Source of the DNA: Bacteroidota bacterium
Lineage (GTDB): Bacteria > Bacteroidota > Bacteroidia > Chitinophagales > Chitinophagaceae
Assembly: GCA_947453145.1 (NCBI GenBank)
Contig: CANGFA010000008.1
Location: forward strand, 1-64,000
DNA: 64,000 nt
Direction of reading: 5' to 3'
Position 1 is the first letter of the stretch. Each line of letters starts with the position of its first letter. Both the position numbers and the translations under genes were made by a program. Shown here piece after piece: positions 7,503 through 16,814 of the stretch. The notes beneath the pieces are model-generated. The model was not told the DNA's origin. It searched no databases and saw nothing but the letters and a program-made list of their open reading frames with translations.

Positions 7503-8450
7503 ATGAAATTCTTAATAGGTTGCTTCGCCCTTTTACTATTTAACTCAAATTGTTTGGCTCAATTAAATGCATTGGACTCAACAATAAAGGTGGATTCAAT
7601 AGCTAGTCCCAACTATAAAAAACGTCAAAACATAGTTGGAGTTAGTCAAGCCATTTTTTTTACGGGGACATTTACTGCACTTAATCAGGTTTGGTATGCA
7701 AATTATCCAAGAAGTAGTTTTCATTTTTATAATGACGGAGGGGAGTGGTTAAAGATGGACAAAGCGGGTCATGGTTATTGGGCTTATCAAATGAGTAGAT
7801 TACAATTTAATACACTAAAATGGGCGGGTGTTAAGAACAATAAAGCAATTTTATATGCTAGTTTAACGGGGATGGGTTATCAAACCATTATTGAAACCTT
7901 AGATGGTTTTTCCGCTAAATGGGGTTGGAGTTGGAACGATATGGCTGCAAATGCAATTGGGACGGGACTATGGGCCAGTCAACAATATGCCTGGGGGACA
8001 CAAAAATTTAAATTAAAATTTAGTGCACACTATAATAAAAATTCCGACCCTCAACTCGAATACAGAAACAATCAATTATTTGGTAGTTTTTTTGCGGAAA
8101 GAATCTTAAAAGATTACAATGCGCAAACCTATTGGTTAAGCATGAATGTTCATTCAATTGCCCCCAAATTGCAGGCGCCCAAATGGTTAAATATTGCAGT
8201 GGGTTATGGTGCGGAAAATATGTATGGTGGGTATGCAAATAATTGGAGTACCCCAACTGGGGATATTACTAGATTTGATCTTAAAAGGTATCCGCAATGG
8301 TATTTATCATTGGATGTAGATTTTGAAAAAATACCTACCAAAAGCAAAGCCTTAAAATCTTTATTTTATGTTTTAGATGCCATCAAAATACCTGCTCCTT
8401 CCTTAATCCTGGCCAATGGTAAGTTAACTGGTCAGTGGATGTATTATTAG
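7503..8450 (+). CDS. DUF2279 family exported protein
   Basis: A 315-residue protein with a signal peptide (MKFLIGCFALLLF...CLAQ) and the DUF2279/YfiM-like core: FHFYNDGGEWLKMDKAGH, then WAGV and a helical stretch ending DMAANAIGTGLWASQ. The C-terminal half (from about residue 175) looks like amphipathic strands, as in membrane-associated beta proteins. Function is unknown; family members are predicted periplasmic or outer-membrane lipoproteins, but there is no lipobox here. I chose ATG 7503 over an in-frame TTG nine bases upstream because the signal peptide begins there. Confidence 0.75.
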   Translation: MKFLIGCFALLLFNSNCLAQLNALDSTIKVDSIASPNYKKRQNIVGVSQAIFFTGTFTALNQVWYANYPRSSFHFYNDGGEWLKMDKAGHGYWAYQMSRLQFNTLKWAGVKNNKAILYASLTGMGYQTIIETLDGFSAKWGWSWNDMAANAIGTGLWASQQYAWGTQKFKLKFSAHYNKNSDPQLEYRNNQLFGSFFAERILKDYNAQTYWLSMNVHSIAPKLQAPKWLNIAVGYGAENMYGGYANNWSTPTGDITRFDLKRYPQWYLSLDVDFEKIPTKSKALKSLFYVLDAIKIPAPSLILANGKLTGQWMYY

Positions 8451-8549
8451 TGCCTTTTATTTGTATTATAAAATTTATATATTAAATTTATAAACAATAC
8501 AATAAAATACAATTCAACACGTCATTTTAAATCATGTCAAACCTTTTAT

Positions 8550-9197
8550 ATGAAAAAAATAATTTCAAAAACCGGGGCAACTTTAATTTTAAGTATCCTA
8601 CTTATGAGTTGTGGAGGAAATCCAACCCCATCGGAAACTGCTACAAGTTCTGAAACCACAAAAGTAGATGTTTGTAAATGTTTATCAGAGCCAGGTGATT
8701 CTGAGTGGATGAAAAAGAACAATAATGCATGTAGAGAAGCCATTAGCAAGGAAATAGGAGTTGAAAATTGGGAGAATGTGAACATGGCACAAAACCCAGA
8801 GATTAGTGCAAAGTTTGATGCCTTAGCAGAAAGATGTATTGGTAAAAAGGAAACCGGTATTAAATCAATTGATGAAAACAATAAGTTAGTACCAAATATT
8901 GGAACGTCTAGCGGTTATATTTATGAGTCAATTAATCCGCAGGCTCAGTTATACACCACTTTGGCATTTGATGGACTTGTTTTTAGAACAACAGCTTATG
9001 CAATGAATGGTAAAACAAACTCGGAAGACTTTACTAAAATGATTGACATGTCAGGTTCTTGGACAGCAGTAGATAGTAAAAATGCAAAAGGCGTTATAGC
9101 TAACAGTAATGTTCCAGTAAGCTGGGTTTTTAGTTCAGACTATTCTACGCTAAAAAATAATAAAGGTGTTGTTTTTAAGAGAGTAAAAGTTAAATAG
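8550..9197 (+). CDS. Lipoprotein of unknown function
   Basis: A 215-residue protein with a lipoprotein signal peptide: charged start MKKIISK, hydrophobic core, lipobox LMSCGG (Cys about residue 21), then a Ser/Thr-rich linker. A Cys-rich stretch follows (VCKCLSEPGDSEW...NNACREAI...AERC), which suggests disulfides. The C-terminal half (YTTLAFDGLVFRTT..., SWTAVD...) looks like beta strands. I do not recognise the family. It stands alone between the DUF2279 gene and a convergent ABC operon. Confidence 0.7.
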   Translation: MKKIISKTGATLILSILLMSCGGNPTPSETATSSETTKVDVCKCLSEPGDSEWMKKNNNACREAISKEIGVENWENVNMAQNPEISAKFDALAERCIGKKETGIKSIDENNKLVPNIGTSSGYIYESINPQAQLYTTLAFDGLVFRTTAYAMNGKTNSEDFTKMIDMSGSWTAVDSKNAKGVIANSNVPVSWVFSSDYSTLKNNKGVVFKRVKVK

Positions 9198-9215
9198 CCT
9201 ACGGATTTAATTTAG

Positions 9216-10451
9216 CTAATCTCTTTCCTTCCTTGGTAAAGCAATCTTAAAAATCTCGGTGCGAATTTGTATAAAAAATACAATAATTAAAATAGCAGTT
9301 ACTGCTAACATGGCTAATACCGATAACAAGTGTATATTAGCAGGTATTTCAAAATTGTATTTAAACAATAAATTGGATAGGAATTTTTGCGAATAGATTA
9401 ATCCGCCTAATGCAATTACCACAAGGGGTAGGATAATAAGTACAATTCTAAATAAATAATTGAGAACCAACTTTGAATGCATATAGCCTAAACGTAATAG
9501 CGAGTCTATTTCATTTCTGGAACGATAAATGAGTAAGTGGAAATATAAAATAAAGCCAGTAAATGCGTTAACTGTAATTATTAAGCCAATAATAAAAATA
9601 ACGGAGATAAATAAATACATAAGACCAACAAACTTCCCATTTTTTAATAACTCCTGGTTAGTTTCATAATTATTTTCCATTAAAAACGCCTGAAAATTAC
9701 TAAGCTCATTGGGTTTAACAGCTGTGATAATACGATAGGTAGAATTGTCTGCATTTAAAGCAGCTAAACCATATTTATTATTGGCATAGTCCATGAATCG
9801 CTTTGGCACCAACATAGAGGAGATGCGGTCACTAAATCCAATGATATTGCCTTTAAAAGTATTTTGGGTATTATTGCCTCTTATGGTAATAGAGAATCCA
9901 AAAAGTTTTACAGTATTTTTAGATATTTGAGGTAAGCCGCGGGAAGGGGCATAAGTGAAATTGTATAAATTGATAAAATCGGTGGGAAGTATAACCGGAA
10001 TTTCATTGGTTGAGGAGTCCCATTTCCATTTGTTTAATTCAATATCTATAAATTCATCATCTACACTCTCTAAAAATAGTTCGGTTCTAAGTCTTGCTTG
10101 TCTTGGTCCCTCATTCATCTCCAAATAGGCTTCTGCTTCAAATTTGTTACCAACAAATGCCGAAAACTTTTGGATGCTTGGGTGGGTAGATATTTGTTCA
10201 ATCTCGTCTTTAGAAAAAGTGGTTTTTGAAATATTTAAAGTGCTAAATAAGTTCACTTTTTTATTAATTACTAAATATTGAGATCCAATGCCTTGTTTAG
10301 AATCGTTGAAAAGAAATTTAAAATTTAAAATGCTTTGTACAGAAACCAATATCAAAAAAAATCCAATAAGACATCCAACCACAGCCAATCCAATCTGGAA
10401 AGGCTTGTGATTAGCGGATAGAATTTTTTGTATTTGCTTGTTGCTTTGCAC
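9216..10451 (-). CDS. ABC transporter permease (FtsX/MacB-like)
   Basis: A 411-residue inner-membrane protein: one membrane segment at about residues 20-40, a large extracytoplasmic domain (about 45-275), then three membrane segments (about 280-305, 330-355, 375-400). This 1+3 topology is that of the FtsX/MacB/LolC permease class (type VII ABC systems). Third gene of a minus-strand operon, 9 bp after the ATPase gene. Such systems extrude lipoproteins or peptides or transmit mechanical signals; the substrate here is unknown. Confidence 0.75.
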   Translation of the reverse strand: MQSNKQIQKILSANHKPFQIGLAVVGCLIGFFLILVSVQSILNFKFLFNDSKQGIGSQYLVINKKVNLFSTLNISKTTFSKDEIEQISTHPSIQKFSAFVGNKFEAEAYLEMNEGPRQARLRTELFLESVDDEFIDIELNKWKWDSSTNEIPVILPTDFINLYNFTYAPSRGLPQISKNTVKLFGFSITIRGNNTQNTFKGNIIGFSDRISSMLVPKRFMDYANNKYGLAALNADNSTYRIITAVKPNELSNFQAFLMENNYETNQELLKNGKFVGLMYLFISVIFIIGLIITVNAFTGFILYFHLLIYRSRNEIDSLLRLGYMHSKLVLNYLFRIVLIILPLVVIALGGLIYSQKFLSNLLFKYNFEIPANIHLLSVLAMLAVTAILIIVFFIQIRTEIFKIALPRKERD

Positions 10452-10460
10452 GTAAATTAT

Positions 10461-11108
10461 TTATAAATGAAATATTTCATCTGCTTTTATAAAATCATAT
10501 GGGTCAAGACATGCTATAATTATACCCGCGTTTCTCTTTTTTGCCTGCTGTAAGATTAGCTCCCAAGCAATGGTCGCATTGGTTTGATCCAAGTGGCTAA
10601 ATGGTTCATCCAAAATAAGCCATTCGTAATTTCTCATCATGGCTCTTATAATAGCCACACGTTGCATTTGTCCAAAGGAAAGATGCTTTACCAATTTGTC
10701 TAGCTGATTACTTATTTGCATACCGGAAGCAAATGCTTCCAATTCAGACTGGATGGTGTTGTTATCTGCTCCAGTAATTTCTTGAGATAGTAATATATTT
10801 TCTCTAACTGTTAAGTTGGGAAATAATCTTAAGTCTTGATAAACCAAACTTATTTTTTGGCTTCTTAATGCACTCCAATCTTTGGATGTGAATTCACTAC
10901 TACTTTTATGGTCAAATTCAATAGTGCCAGCATAATCGGATCTCAATCCGGAAAGTATACCAATAAGCGTTGACTTACCTGAACCACTGGAGGCAATAAT
11001 CTTATAAACTCCCGGGGATTCAAGTGTGTTGTTGAATCCCCAAATGGAGTCCTCCTTGCGATTGTATTCAAAGGAGAGGGGAGTAATATTGTTAAATGTT
11101 AATTTCAA
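10461..11108 (-). CDS. ABC transporter ATP-binding protein
   Basis: A 215-residue ATPase subunit. Walker A SSGSGKST at residues 40-47, Q-loop Q91, signature LSFGQMQ at 143-149 (canonical LSGGQ with F for the first G), Walker B LILDEP at 164-169, and H-loop region near the end. Similar in size to LolD/MacB ATPases. Its partner is the permease just downstream; 18 bp upstream lies the DUF4836 gene. Confidence 0.9.
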   Translation of the reverse strand: MKLTFNNITPLSFEYNRKEDSIWGFNNTLESPGVYKIIASSGSGKSTLIGILSGLRSDYAGTIEFDHKSSSEFTSKDWSALRSQKISLVYQDLRLFPNLTVRENILLSQEITGADNNTIQSELEAFASGMQISNQLDKLVKHLSFGQMQRVAIIRAMMRNYEWLILDEPFSHLDQTNATIAWELILQQAKKRNAGIIIACLDPYDFIKADEIFHL

Positions 11109-11126
11109 TAGAAGAAAAATAAAAGT

Positions 11127-12758
11127 TTAGCTCGTTAAACGGTATGCTTCTTGTAATAGCTCGATAATTCTTTGTAAGCTATTTGTTTTTTTCTCTGTAA
11201 ACTGAATAACCATTTCAGCCTCATTTTTATTGCCAGTAATACTTATACTTTTAAAGGAAGAAAGAATGGTTTTAAATTTTTCTATATCTAATAATTGGTT
11301 AGCTCCCATATTGGATTTAATCATGGACTCATAGCTAGAGTAGCGCAAGTCGGCATATAAGGTTGCAGATTTTGTTACCACTTCTTTTTTACCATAGTCC
11401 TCCTTTAAAGCTTCCCAATCTTTACCTTGAATTTTATTTTGAATGTTTTCTTGTTGGGTAGATAAGAATAAATCATTTCCTTTTATGGCAACGAATAAAC
11501 TTGGTGCTTTAAATGGGGTATTCTCCATATAAATGCCATCCTTGTTAACAAGTGAACCAGTAGTCACAAAATAATCTAACATTTTAGTGGCAGCTTCTTT
11601 TTTACCTAAATGAGCCCATCCATTTATTAAAGGAACCGAAGGCTGATAAACCATTGAAGAATCCGCAGTAGTACCTGATTTTATTCCAGAGAAAGAAAGA
11701 CTCATTTTGCCATCCAACATACCCAATAAATCGTCCTTTGGTATATTTAATTGCGCCGCTAAATTGTCTATCTCGCCAAATAGGTTTGAACTTCCCTGAT
11801 AAACTGCTGCTTGATCATTCACTAACTCTAATAGTTTTTTAAAATCCATATTTGCAGTAAAGTAAGCCAATGGATTACCCTTTGGATCTATATTTTTAAG
11901 TTCAGCATCCGAAAATCCACCATCCTTATAAACTGCAGCAGGATTGGCGTCGGAACCTTTGCTCACTAAAATTTTCACGGCTATCGCATCCTCATTAAAA
12001 TTCAAAGTCATTCCATATGGGTATGACTTTATCGAATTTTTTAATTTATCCGAGGGGTCATTTTTATTTAATTCAAGCGCTTTAATAGTTTCAGTACCAT
12101 TAAAGTAAACCATCATGTCGTTGGTTTGCTTGTTTACTGTTGCATATTCTTCATTTGTTAAAATAGAATTTGAAGATTCTAATCCAATAATTTCATCTCT
12201 CACTCTTTTTAATGTAATTCCTTTACGATCAACATCCGCTAAAATTAAACCCACTTTATCGTTAAAGTATAATACAGCATTCTCGTTATTATTTAAAATG
12301 GCTTTAAAAAAACCATCCTGATCCGGATCCTTTATGGTAACATCTTTAGCCATAGCTTCTAAAAAATTATTAAAATTCTTTTTATCAGAAATACCAAAGA
12401 TGAATCCTAAGACAGGTTCACTTTCCGATTTTGAATGATTATAAAAAAAGAGGGTAGGGTCTGATCCTAATTGAATACCAGACTTTAATGGATTTGCCAT
12501 TAAGGTTTCAATCATTTCTTTTTGAGAAGATTTAAGATTTCCCATTACTTCTTTTCTGAAAACCTTAGATTCACCTGCTTCCTTCATATTTACTTTCTTA
12601 CCCATTCCAACCATGTTCACTTTCATTACAAAAACGGCATTTTTAGGTACATTTTTAGAAAAATCGGTACCACCAAAAAAGGTCATGTAAACATAAAGGG
12701 CTGCTCCAATTGCAATAACGCCAATGGCACTAAGGGCAATTATAACTTTCTTTTTCAT
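11127..12758 (-). CDS. DUF4836 family membrane-anchored protein
   Basis: A 543-residue protein from the ATG at 12758, chosen because MKKKVIIALSAIG begins a normal membrane anchor, whereas the longer frame adds 20 unlike residues. One N-terminal transmembrane segment (about residues 4-28) is followed by a long exported region. It matches DUF4836 by its start (KNVPKNAVFVMKVN), FFY motifs and repeated LYADLRY-like strands. DUF4836 is common in Bacteroidota and has no known function. It lies 18 bp upstream of the ABC ATPase, so it may be the extracytoplasmic partner of that transporter (inference). Confidence 0.7.
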   Translation of the reverse strand: MKKKVIIALSAIGVIAIGAALYVYMTFFGGTDFSKNVPKNAVFVMKVNMVGMGKKVNMKEAGESKVFRKEVMGNLKSSQKEMIETLMANPLKSGIQLGSDPTLFFYNHSKSESEPVLGFIFGISDKKNFNNFLEAMAKDVTIKDPDQDGFFKAILNNNENAVLYFNDKVGLILADVDRKGITLKRVRDEIIGLESSNSILTNEEYATVNKQTNDMMVYFNGTETIKALELNKNDPSDKLKNSIKSYPYGMTLNFNEDAIAVKILVSKGSDANPAAVYKDGGFSDAELKNIDPKGNPLAYFTANMDFKKLLELVNDQAAVYQGSSNLFGEIDNLAAQLNIPKDDLLGMLDGKMSLSFSGIKSGTTADSSMVYQPSVPLINGWAHLGKKEAATKMLDYFVTTGSLVNKDGIYMENTPFKAPSLFVAIKGNDLFLSTQQENIQNKIQGKDWEALKEDYGKKEVVTKSATLYADLRYSSYESMIKSNMGANQLLDIEKFKTILSSFKSISITGNKNEAEMVIQFTEKKTNSLQRIIELLQEAYRLTS

Positions 12759-12977
12759 AAGCTGTATTTTTTTAAATATATAGTATTTAAAGATATGTTT
12801 TTTAGCATGTATGCTCAAAATTATAAATGTGAAAGAATAGATCTTTTATCTTAAAGTGTTCGTTTTTAATAATTTTCAATAACATAAACAGTTAATTATC
12901 ATTGAATTCATACTATTTTTCTTCCCTGAATTCTTTTTTTTTGTAAATTGTTTGTTCATTAAATGATTACTTGCTTT

Positions 12978-13922
12978 ATGAAAAATTATTTTAAACTATT
13001 ATTAATTGCTCTATTTGTTTTACCAACTAGTTTAGTAAAGGCAAATGTAACTGGTGAAAAAGATCCTATCGAAGGTCGTTGGGACCTAACTGTAAATTTA
13101 GATGGCCGCATGGCAGCGTCATGGTTAGAAGTTAGACACACTGGTATTAATGGTTATATTGGCCGTTTTGTTTGGGAAGGTGGAAGCGCTAGACCTATTT
13201 CCAAAGTAGAATTCAACAACGGTAAAGTGTTTTTTCATATTCCTGCTCAATGGGAAAAAACCGACAAAGAACTTATTTTCAATGGTGTATTGATTGATGG
13301 TAAATTGTCAGGTACGATTACCAACACCAACGAAAAAACATATTCATTTGTTGGCGAGCGTGCTCCAAAATTATGGAGAAGTCAAGAACCTATATGGGGT
13401 ACGCCTATTACTTTATTTAATGGTAAAGATTTAACTGGATGGCAAACCACAAGTAAAGACAACCAATGGGTTGTTGCAAATGGAGTGTTAAGTAGTCCAA
13501 GATCGGGTTCAAACATTAGAACGGTTCAAACTTTTAACGATTTTAAATTACATATTGAATTTAAATATCCAAAAGAAAGTAATAGTGGAGTTTATTTAAG
13601 AGGACGTTATGAAGTTCAAATTGAGGATAATATTGGAATGGAGCCAATGAGCTTATACCTTGGTGGTATTTATGGTTTTATTGATCCATGGTTAAATATG
13701 GCCAAAGCGCCAGGTGAATGGCAAAGCTATGATATTGAGCTAGTAGGAAGAATGGTAACTGTGGTTGCTAATGGTACGACCGTTATTTACAAACAAGAAA
13801 TTCCAGGGGTAACGGGTGGTGCATTAGATAGCAAGGAAGGGGAGCCAGGTCCTTTGATGATGCAAGGGGATCATGGTCCAATTGAATATAGAAATATAGT
13901 TTTAACGCCAGCAATTAATTAA
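12978..13922 (+). CDS. Exported lipocalin-like plus DUF1080 protein
   Basis: A 314-residue protein with a signal peptide (MKNYFKLLLIALFVLPTSLVKA). Residues about 30-130 form a beta-rich domain (GRWDLTVNLDGRMAASWLEV...FVGERAP) resembling a lipocalin. From about residue 140 comes a DUF1080 domain, with its hallmark TLFNGKDLTGW, then SNSGVYLRGRYEVQI and a conserved C-terminal GPIEYRNI. DUF1080 proteins of Bacteroidota include 3-keto-glycoside hydrolases and lyases. It is away from the DUF1080 gene of the sugar locus. ATG 12978 preferred over the ATG 15 bp upstream because it starts the signal peptide. A strong terminator follows. Confidence 0.8.
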   Translation: MKNYFKLLLIALFVLPTSLVKANVTGEKDPIEGRWDLTVNLDGRMAASWLEVRHTGINGYIGRFVWEGGSARPISKVEFNNGKVFFHIPAQWEKTDKELIFNGVLIDGKLSGTITNTNEKTYSFVGERAPKLWRSQEPIWGTPITLFNGKDLTGWQTTSKDNQWVVANGVLSSPRSGSNIRTVQTFNDFKLHIEFKYPKESNSGVYLRGRYEVQIEDNIGMEPMSLYLGGIYGFIDPWLNMAKAPGEWQSYDIELVGRMVTVVANGTTVIYKQEIPGVTGGALDSKEGEPGPLMMQGDHGPIEYRNIVLTPAIN

Positions 13923-13941
13923 CTTGTTGACCTATAAAAAT

Positions 13942-13976
13942 AATAAAGCCTCGATTTTCGAGGCTTTATTATTTTG
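13942..13976 (+). terminator. Bidirectional terminator
   Basis: Arms 13942-13954 and 13958-13970 pair perfectly over 13 bp (AATAAAGCCTCGA/TCGAGGCTTTATT), with T or A runs on both sides. It separates the convergent DUF1080 gene and nitroreductase gene. Confidence 0.85.
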
Positions 13977-14004
13977 TGTCATTGACAAACTAATTATTCA
14001 ACAA

Positions 14005-14727
14005 TTATTTTATAAATACCACTTGTTCATAAGGAACTCTATTTCTTGGTCCCCAAATACCTTCTTGCGTTGCTTTACCCACAGCAATTATCATATTAAT
14101 TTCGGCACCACTTGGTAGGTTCAATGCTTTTTTTACCCGCTTTGAATCAAAGCCTTCCATTGGACAGGATTCAAATCCTTCCGCTGCAATTGACAACATA
14201 AAAGTTTGAGCTGCTAATGCGCATGACTTGTGAACCGTAATTCTTTGGTCTGCTTTACCACCCATGCGATAAAAGGGTTTAGTAATGCCTCCAAAAAAAC
14301 TAATACATCTTCTTACAAATGCCCAGAAACCAAAAATATCAGAACGATAGGCAAGTGGCATTAATTTGCTATAATAATCCAATCCTCTTTTTTGTAATTT
14401 ATTGGGTTCCCCTTCAATACCTGATCTCACTTTATCATAGTTCCACTTTGCACGTTGCTTCCATAAATCTCCCCTGGTTACAAATACTACAATTTGCTTA
14501 GCAGTTTTTGCTGCAGATTGTCCTAAACACAATGCAGTATATTTTTCGCGCTCCGTTGGATCCTGAATCCAATAAAACTCCCATAATTGCATATTACTGC
14601 TATTGGGAGATAATATGGCACGCTCCAAACTTTTTTGAATTACTTCGTTCGGTACTTCTATATTTTCATCAAATTTTCGGTTGGATCTTCTTTTTTCAAT
14701 GATCTCATCAAAGTAATGGTTACTCAT
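14005..14727 (-). CDS. Nitroreductase family protein
   Basis: A 240-residue FMN-dependent oxidoreductase, probably a cytoplasmic homodimer. The N-terminal EKRRSNRKFDENIEVP and SPNSSNMQLWEF match the FMN-binding motif (R-R-S-x-R...S-P-N) of nitroreductases, and CPMEGFDSKRVKKAL plus the GKAT...RVPYEQVV tail fits the family. Substrate cannot be told from sequence. Transcribed alone, convergent with the DUF1080 gene. Confidence 0.88.
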   Translation of the reverse strand: MSNHYFDEIIEKRRSNRKFDENIEVPNEVIQKSLERAILSPNSSNMQLWEFYWIQDPTEREKYTALCLGQSAAKTAKQIVVFVTRGDLWKQRAKWNYDKVRSGIEGEPNKLQKRGLDYYSKLMPLAYRSDIFGFWAFVRRCISFFGGITKPFYRMGGKADQRITVHKSCALAAQTFMLSIAAEGFESCPMEGFDSKRVKKALNLPSGAEINMIIAVGKATQEGIWGPRNRVPYEQVVFIK

Positions 14728-14837
14728 GCTTATTTATTAATTAAAATGGCTAATTTAGTTTTTGTTTCTCTAACCTAATGTTCCTTTTTGGTATTAGGGT
14801 TCAAAGAGGATGTAATTTAGACAAAAACAAGGTTTAT

Positions 14838-15986
14838 ATGCTTAAAAAATTATTTATTGGTGTTGTAGCTATCATTATTATTGCAGTTGGCTTGTCCTTT
14901 ACCCCTCCATTTTCTCATTTACGCAATTTTGCAATTTGGGGTAAACACAGTATACATGATTATAAAACGCATCCATTTAATATTGTAGCAAAATCGCCAC
15001 AGCCACAATATTGGCCGTTGGATTCAGATTTCAATAAAAAGGCTATCCCAGATTCTTTAATGACTATTATTGATTCAAATAATACCCATGCATTTCTGGT
15101 ATTTCAGGACGGCAAATTATTGTATGAAAAATACTTTGATGGTTATACTACTAAAACGTTGAGTGGCTCTTTCTCCGCAGCAAAAAGTATTATTTCTTTA
15201 TTAATTGGTATTGCCATTGACGAAGGAAAAATAAAATCGGTAAACGATTTAGTGGGTGATTATGTTCCTAGATTTAAAAAGGATGGATGGGAGAAATTAC
15301 GCATTAAAGATTTATTAACCATGAGTTCTGGGTCTAATTACAAAGAATCGGATGGAGGGTATTTTAGTTTAAATGCTACAGCTTATTATGGGGATAATGA
15401 ACAATATTTAATTGATAAGTTAATGCCTAAGGAGCAGGCTGGTGTAAATTGGGAATACCGGAGTGCCGATACACAAATTTTAGGATTCATTGTAGAGAAA
15501 GTATTTGGACAGTCTATTGCTAAAACAGTTTCTGAAAAATTTATGATTCCAATGGGTGCGGAGGCAGAAGCTGAATGGCTTACAGATGGAGATAAAAAAC
15601 ATGAAAAAGCATTTTGTTGTTTTAATGGGGTAGCAAGAGACTATGCTAGATTTGGCCAATTGGTTTTACAAGATGGCAAATGGGGTAATCAACAAATTGT
15701 GTCTCAAAAATATATTCAAGAAGCAACAAGCCCTGCCACTTATTTAAAGGATCCAACTGAAAATGGAAAACCTGTTGATTATTATGGTTATCAATATTGG
15801 TTATTCAATGAACAAGGACATAAAGTCATTGCTCAAAATGGCTTGTTTGGACAATACGTTTACATTATTAAGGACAAAAATGCAGTGGTTGTAAGATTAG
15901 GGGAGTCTAAAGTAGTTAAACCTATACATCATGCACAACCTGAAAACTTTAGTTATGTGGCTGCAGCTTTAACCATATTAAAATAA
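14838..15986 (+). CDS. Serine beta-lactamase-like hydrolase (class C / esterase type)
   Basis: A 382-residue serine hydrolase of the beta-lactamase/D-alanyl-D-alanine peptidase superfamily. The catalytic SAAK tetrad S113-K116 lies in GSFSAAKS, and the second motif is YRS (207-209) where class C enzymes have YxN. An N-terminal membrane segment (MLKKLFIGVVAIIIIAVGL) anchors or exports it. Likely an esterase or peptidase rather than a resistance enzyme (inference). ATG 14838 was chosen because the longer frame adds 20 residues with no signal-like character. A perfect 15-bp terminator follows. Confidence 0.85.
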   Translation: MLKKLFIGVVAIIIIAVGLSFTPPFSHLRNFAIWGKHSIHDYKTHPFNIVAKSPQPQYWPLDSDFNKKAIPDSLMTIIDSNNTHAFLVFQDGKLLYEKYFDGYTTKTLSGSFSAAKSIISLLIGIAIDEGKIKSVNDLVGDYVPRFKKDGWEKLRIKDLLTMSSGSNYKESDGGYFSLNATAYYGDNEQYLIDKLMPKEQAGVNWEYRSADTQILGFIVEKVFGQSIAKTVSEKFMIPMGAEAEAEWLTDGDKKHEKAFCCFNGVARDYARFGQLVLQDGKWGNQQIVSQKYIQEATSPATYLKDPTENGKPVDYYGYQYWLFNEQGHKVIAQNGLFGQYVYIIKDKNAVVVRLGESKVVKPIHHAQPENFSYVAAALTILK

Positions 15987-16029
15987 GGTGCGGAATTTGA
16001 AAATAGATTAGCACTTTATATTTTATGTA

Positions 16030-16066
16030 TTAAAAAGGGAGCATCTTTTGAATGCTCCCTTTTTAA
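16030..16066 (+). terminator. Bidirectional terminator
   Basis: Arms 16030-16044 and 16052-16066 are perfectly complementary over 15 bp around a 7-base loop, with A and T runs at the base. It lies between the beta-lactamase-like gene and the small convergent membrane-protein gene. Confidence 0.88.
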
Positions 16067-16081
16067 TAAGTAGTTTGACTA

Positions 16082-16234
16082 CTAAAATATGTCCATTGCT
16101 TTTGCAAAATAAGTTACGGTACCAGGAAGGGCCAGCCAGAAAAACTCTCTGTATACAAACATTAAAGTGATCATGATTGCTAACCAAGCAAAACAGTATA
16201 TCCAGTACTTTTTAGTGTTATTTTGTGCTTCCAT
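16082..16234 (-). CDS. Small membrane protein of unknown function
   Basis: A 50-residue protein starting MEAQNNTKKYW with one or two closely spaced hydrophobic segments (IYCFAWLAIMITLMFVY and FFWLALPGTVTYF). ATG 16234 was preferred over a start 39 bp upstream, whose extra residues are basic and unlike the rest. It lies 83 bp downstream of a lipoprotein gene on the same strand. No family recognised. Confidence 0.55.
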   Translation of the reverse strand: MEAQNNTKKYWIYCFAWLAIMITLMFVYREFFWLALPGTVTYFAKAMDIF

Positions 16235-16317
16235 TGTATGCGTATTTTTTAGGTTTGTTTTTAGACGGGGCAAATATACAATTTTTATCTTTTGAACCTA
16301 TCATTTAAAGCTGGGAA

Positions 16318-16722
16318 CTATAATTTAGGTCCATAACTAAATTTAAGGTCTACTTTCCAACCCTGTGGTGTTGAAATAACCTTTAGCCAACGTGGTGTTT
16401 TGTCAAACGAATTTTGGTAATAGATTACAGTGGTTTGTTCGTTAACCGTTTTAATCTCATTAATTTGAAGGGATGCCTGTCTTAATTGCATGCGACCTTC
16501 CTTATCTAAAGCAAAATAGTCATTGGTCATTTTCTCCAAAAACTGCTTATTTTCTGCCCCATCTGCTACAAATAATTTCGCTTTTTTAATATCACCTTGC
16601 ATGTAACTTTCAATGAAATTTCGACCTCCGTCAATGGCATTATCCGCTTGATCAGAAGTGGTTTGAGTTGCGCATGCAACCATAAAAAAAGGAATAAATA
16701 AGACGGTTAGTTTTTTTAGCAT
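16318..16722 (-). CDS. Lipoprotein with DUF4878/NTF2-like fold
   Basis: A 134-residue exported lipoprotein: MLKKLTVLFIPFFMVACATQ has a clear signal and lipobox (VACA, Cys about residue 17). The rest (FIESYMQGDIKKAKLFVADG... ending TPRWLKVISTPQGWKVDL) has the helix-then-strands pattern and the terminal GWKVDL of DUF4878/NTF2-like lipoproteins. Function is unknown. The longer in-frame start at 16905 overlaps pyrF and would bury the signal peptide, so ATG 16722 is used. Confidence 0.7.
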   Translation of the reverse strand: MLKKLTVLFIPFFMVACATQTTSDQADNAIDGGRNFIESYMQGDIKKAKLFVADGAENKQFLEKMTNDYFALDKEGRMQLRQASLQINEIKTVNEQTTVIYYQNSFDKTPRWLKVISTPQGWKVDLKFSYGPKL

Positions 16723-16749
16723 ACCCAAAGTTAAGCCAATTTTTAATGT

Positions 16750-16757
16750 TAAATTTG
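16750..16757 (+). promoter_or_regulatory. -7 box upstream of pyrF
   Basis: TAAATTTG is an exact TAnnTTTG match, 58 bp upstream of the pyrF start. No convincing -33 TTG is seen. Confidence 0.35.
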
Positions 16758-16814
16758 TACATAAATACAAATTCATTGATTTAGAAAATACTTTTTTTGA
16801 TAAAGTAAAAATAT

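Noticed and set aside
12522..12854. 110-codon plus-strand frame opposite the DUF4836 start
   Set aside because: Antisense to the membrane anchor and upstream region; low-complexity translation, no signature.
16726..16733. TAACTTTG on the minus strand just upstream of the DUF4878-like lipoprotein
   Set aside because: Matches the -7 box but lies 3 bases from the start codon, so transcription would begin inside the gene.
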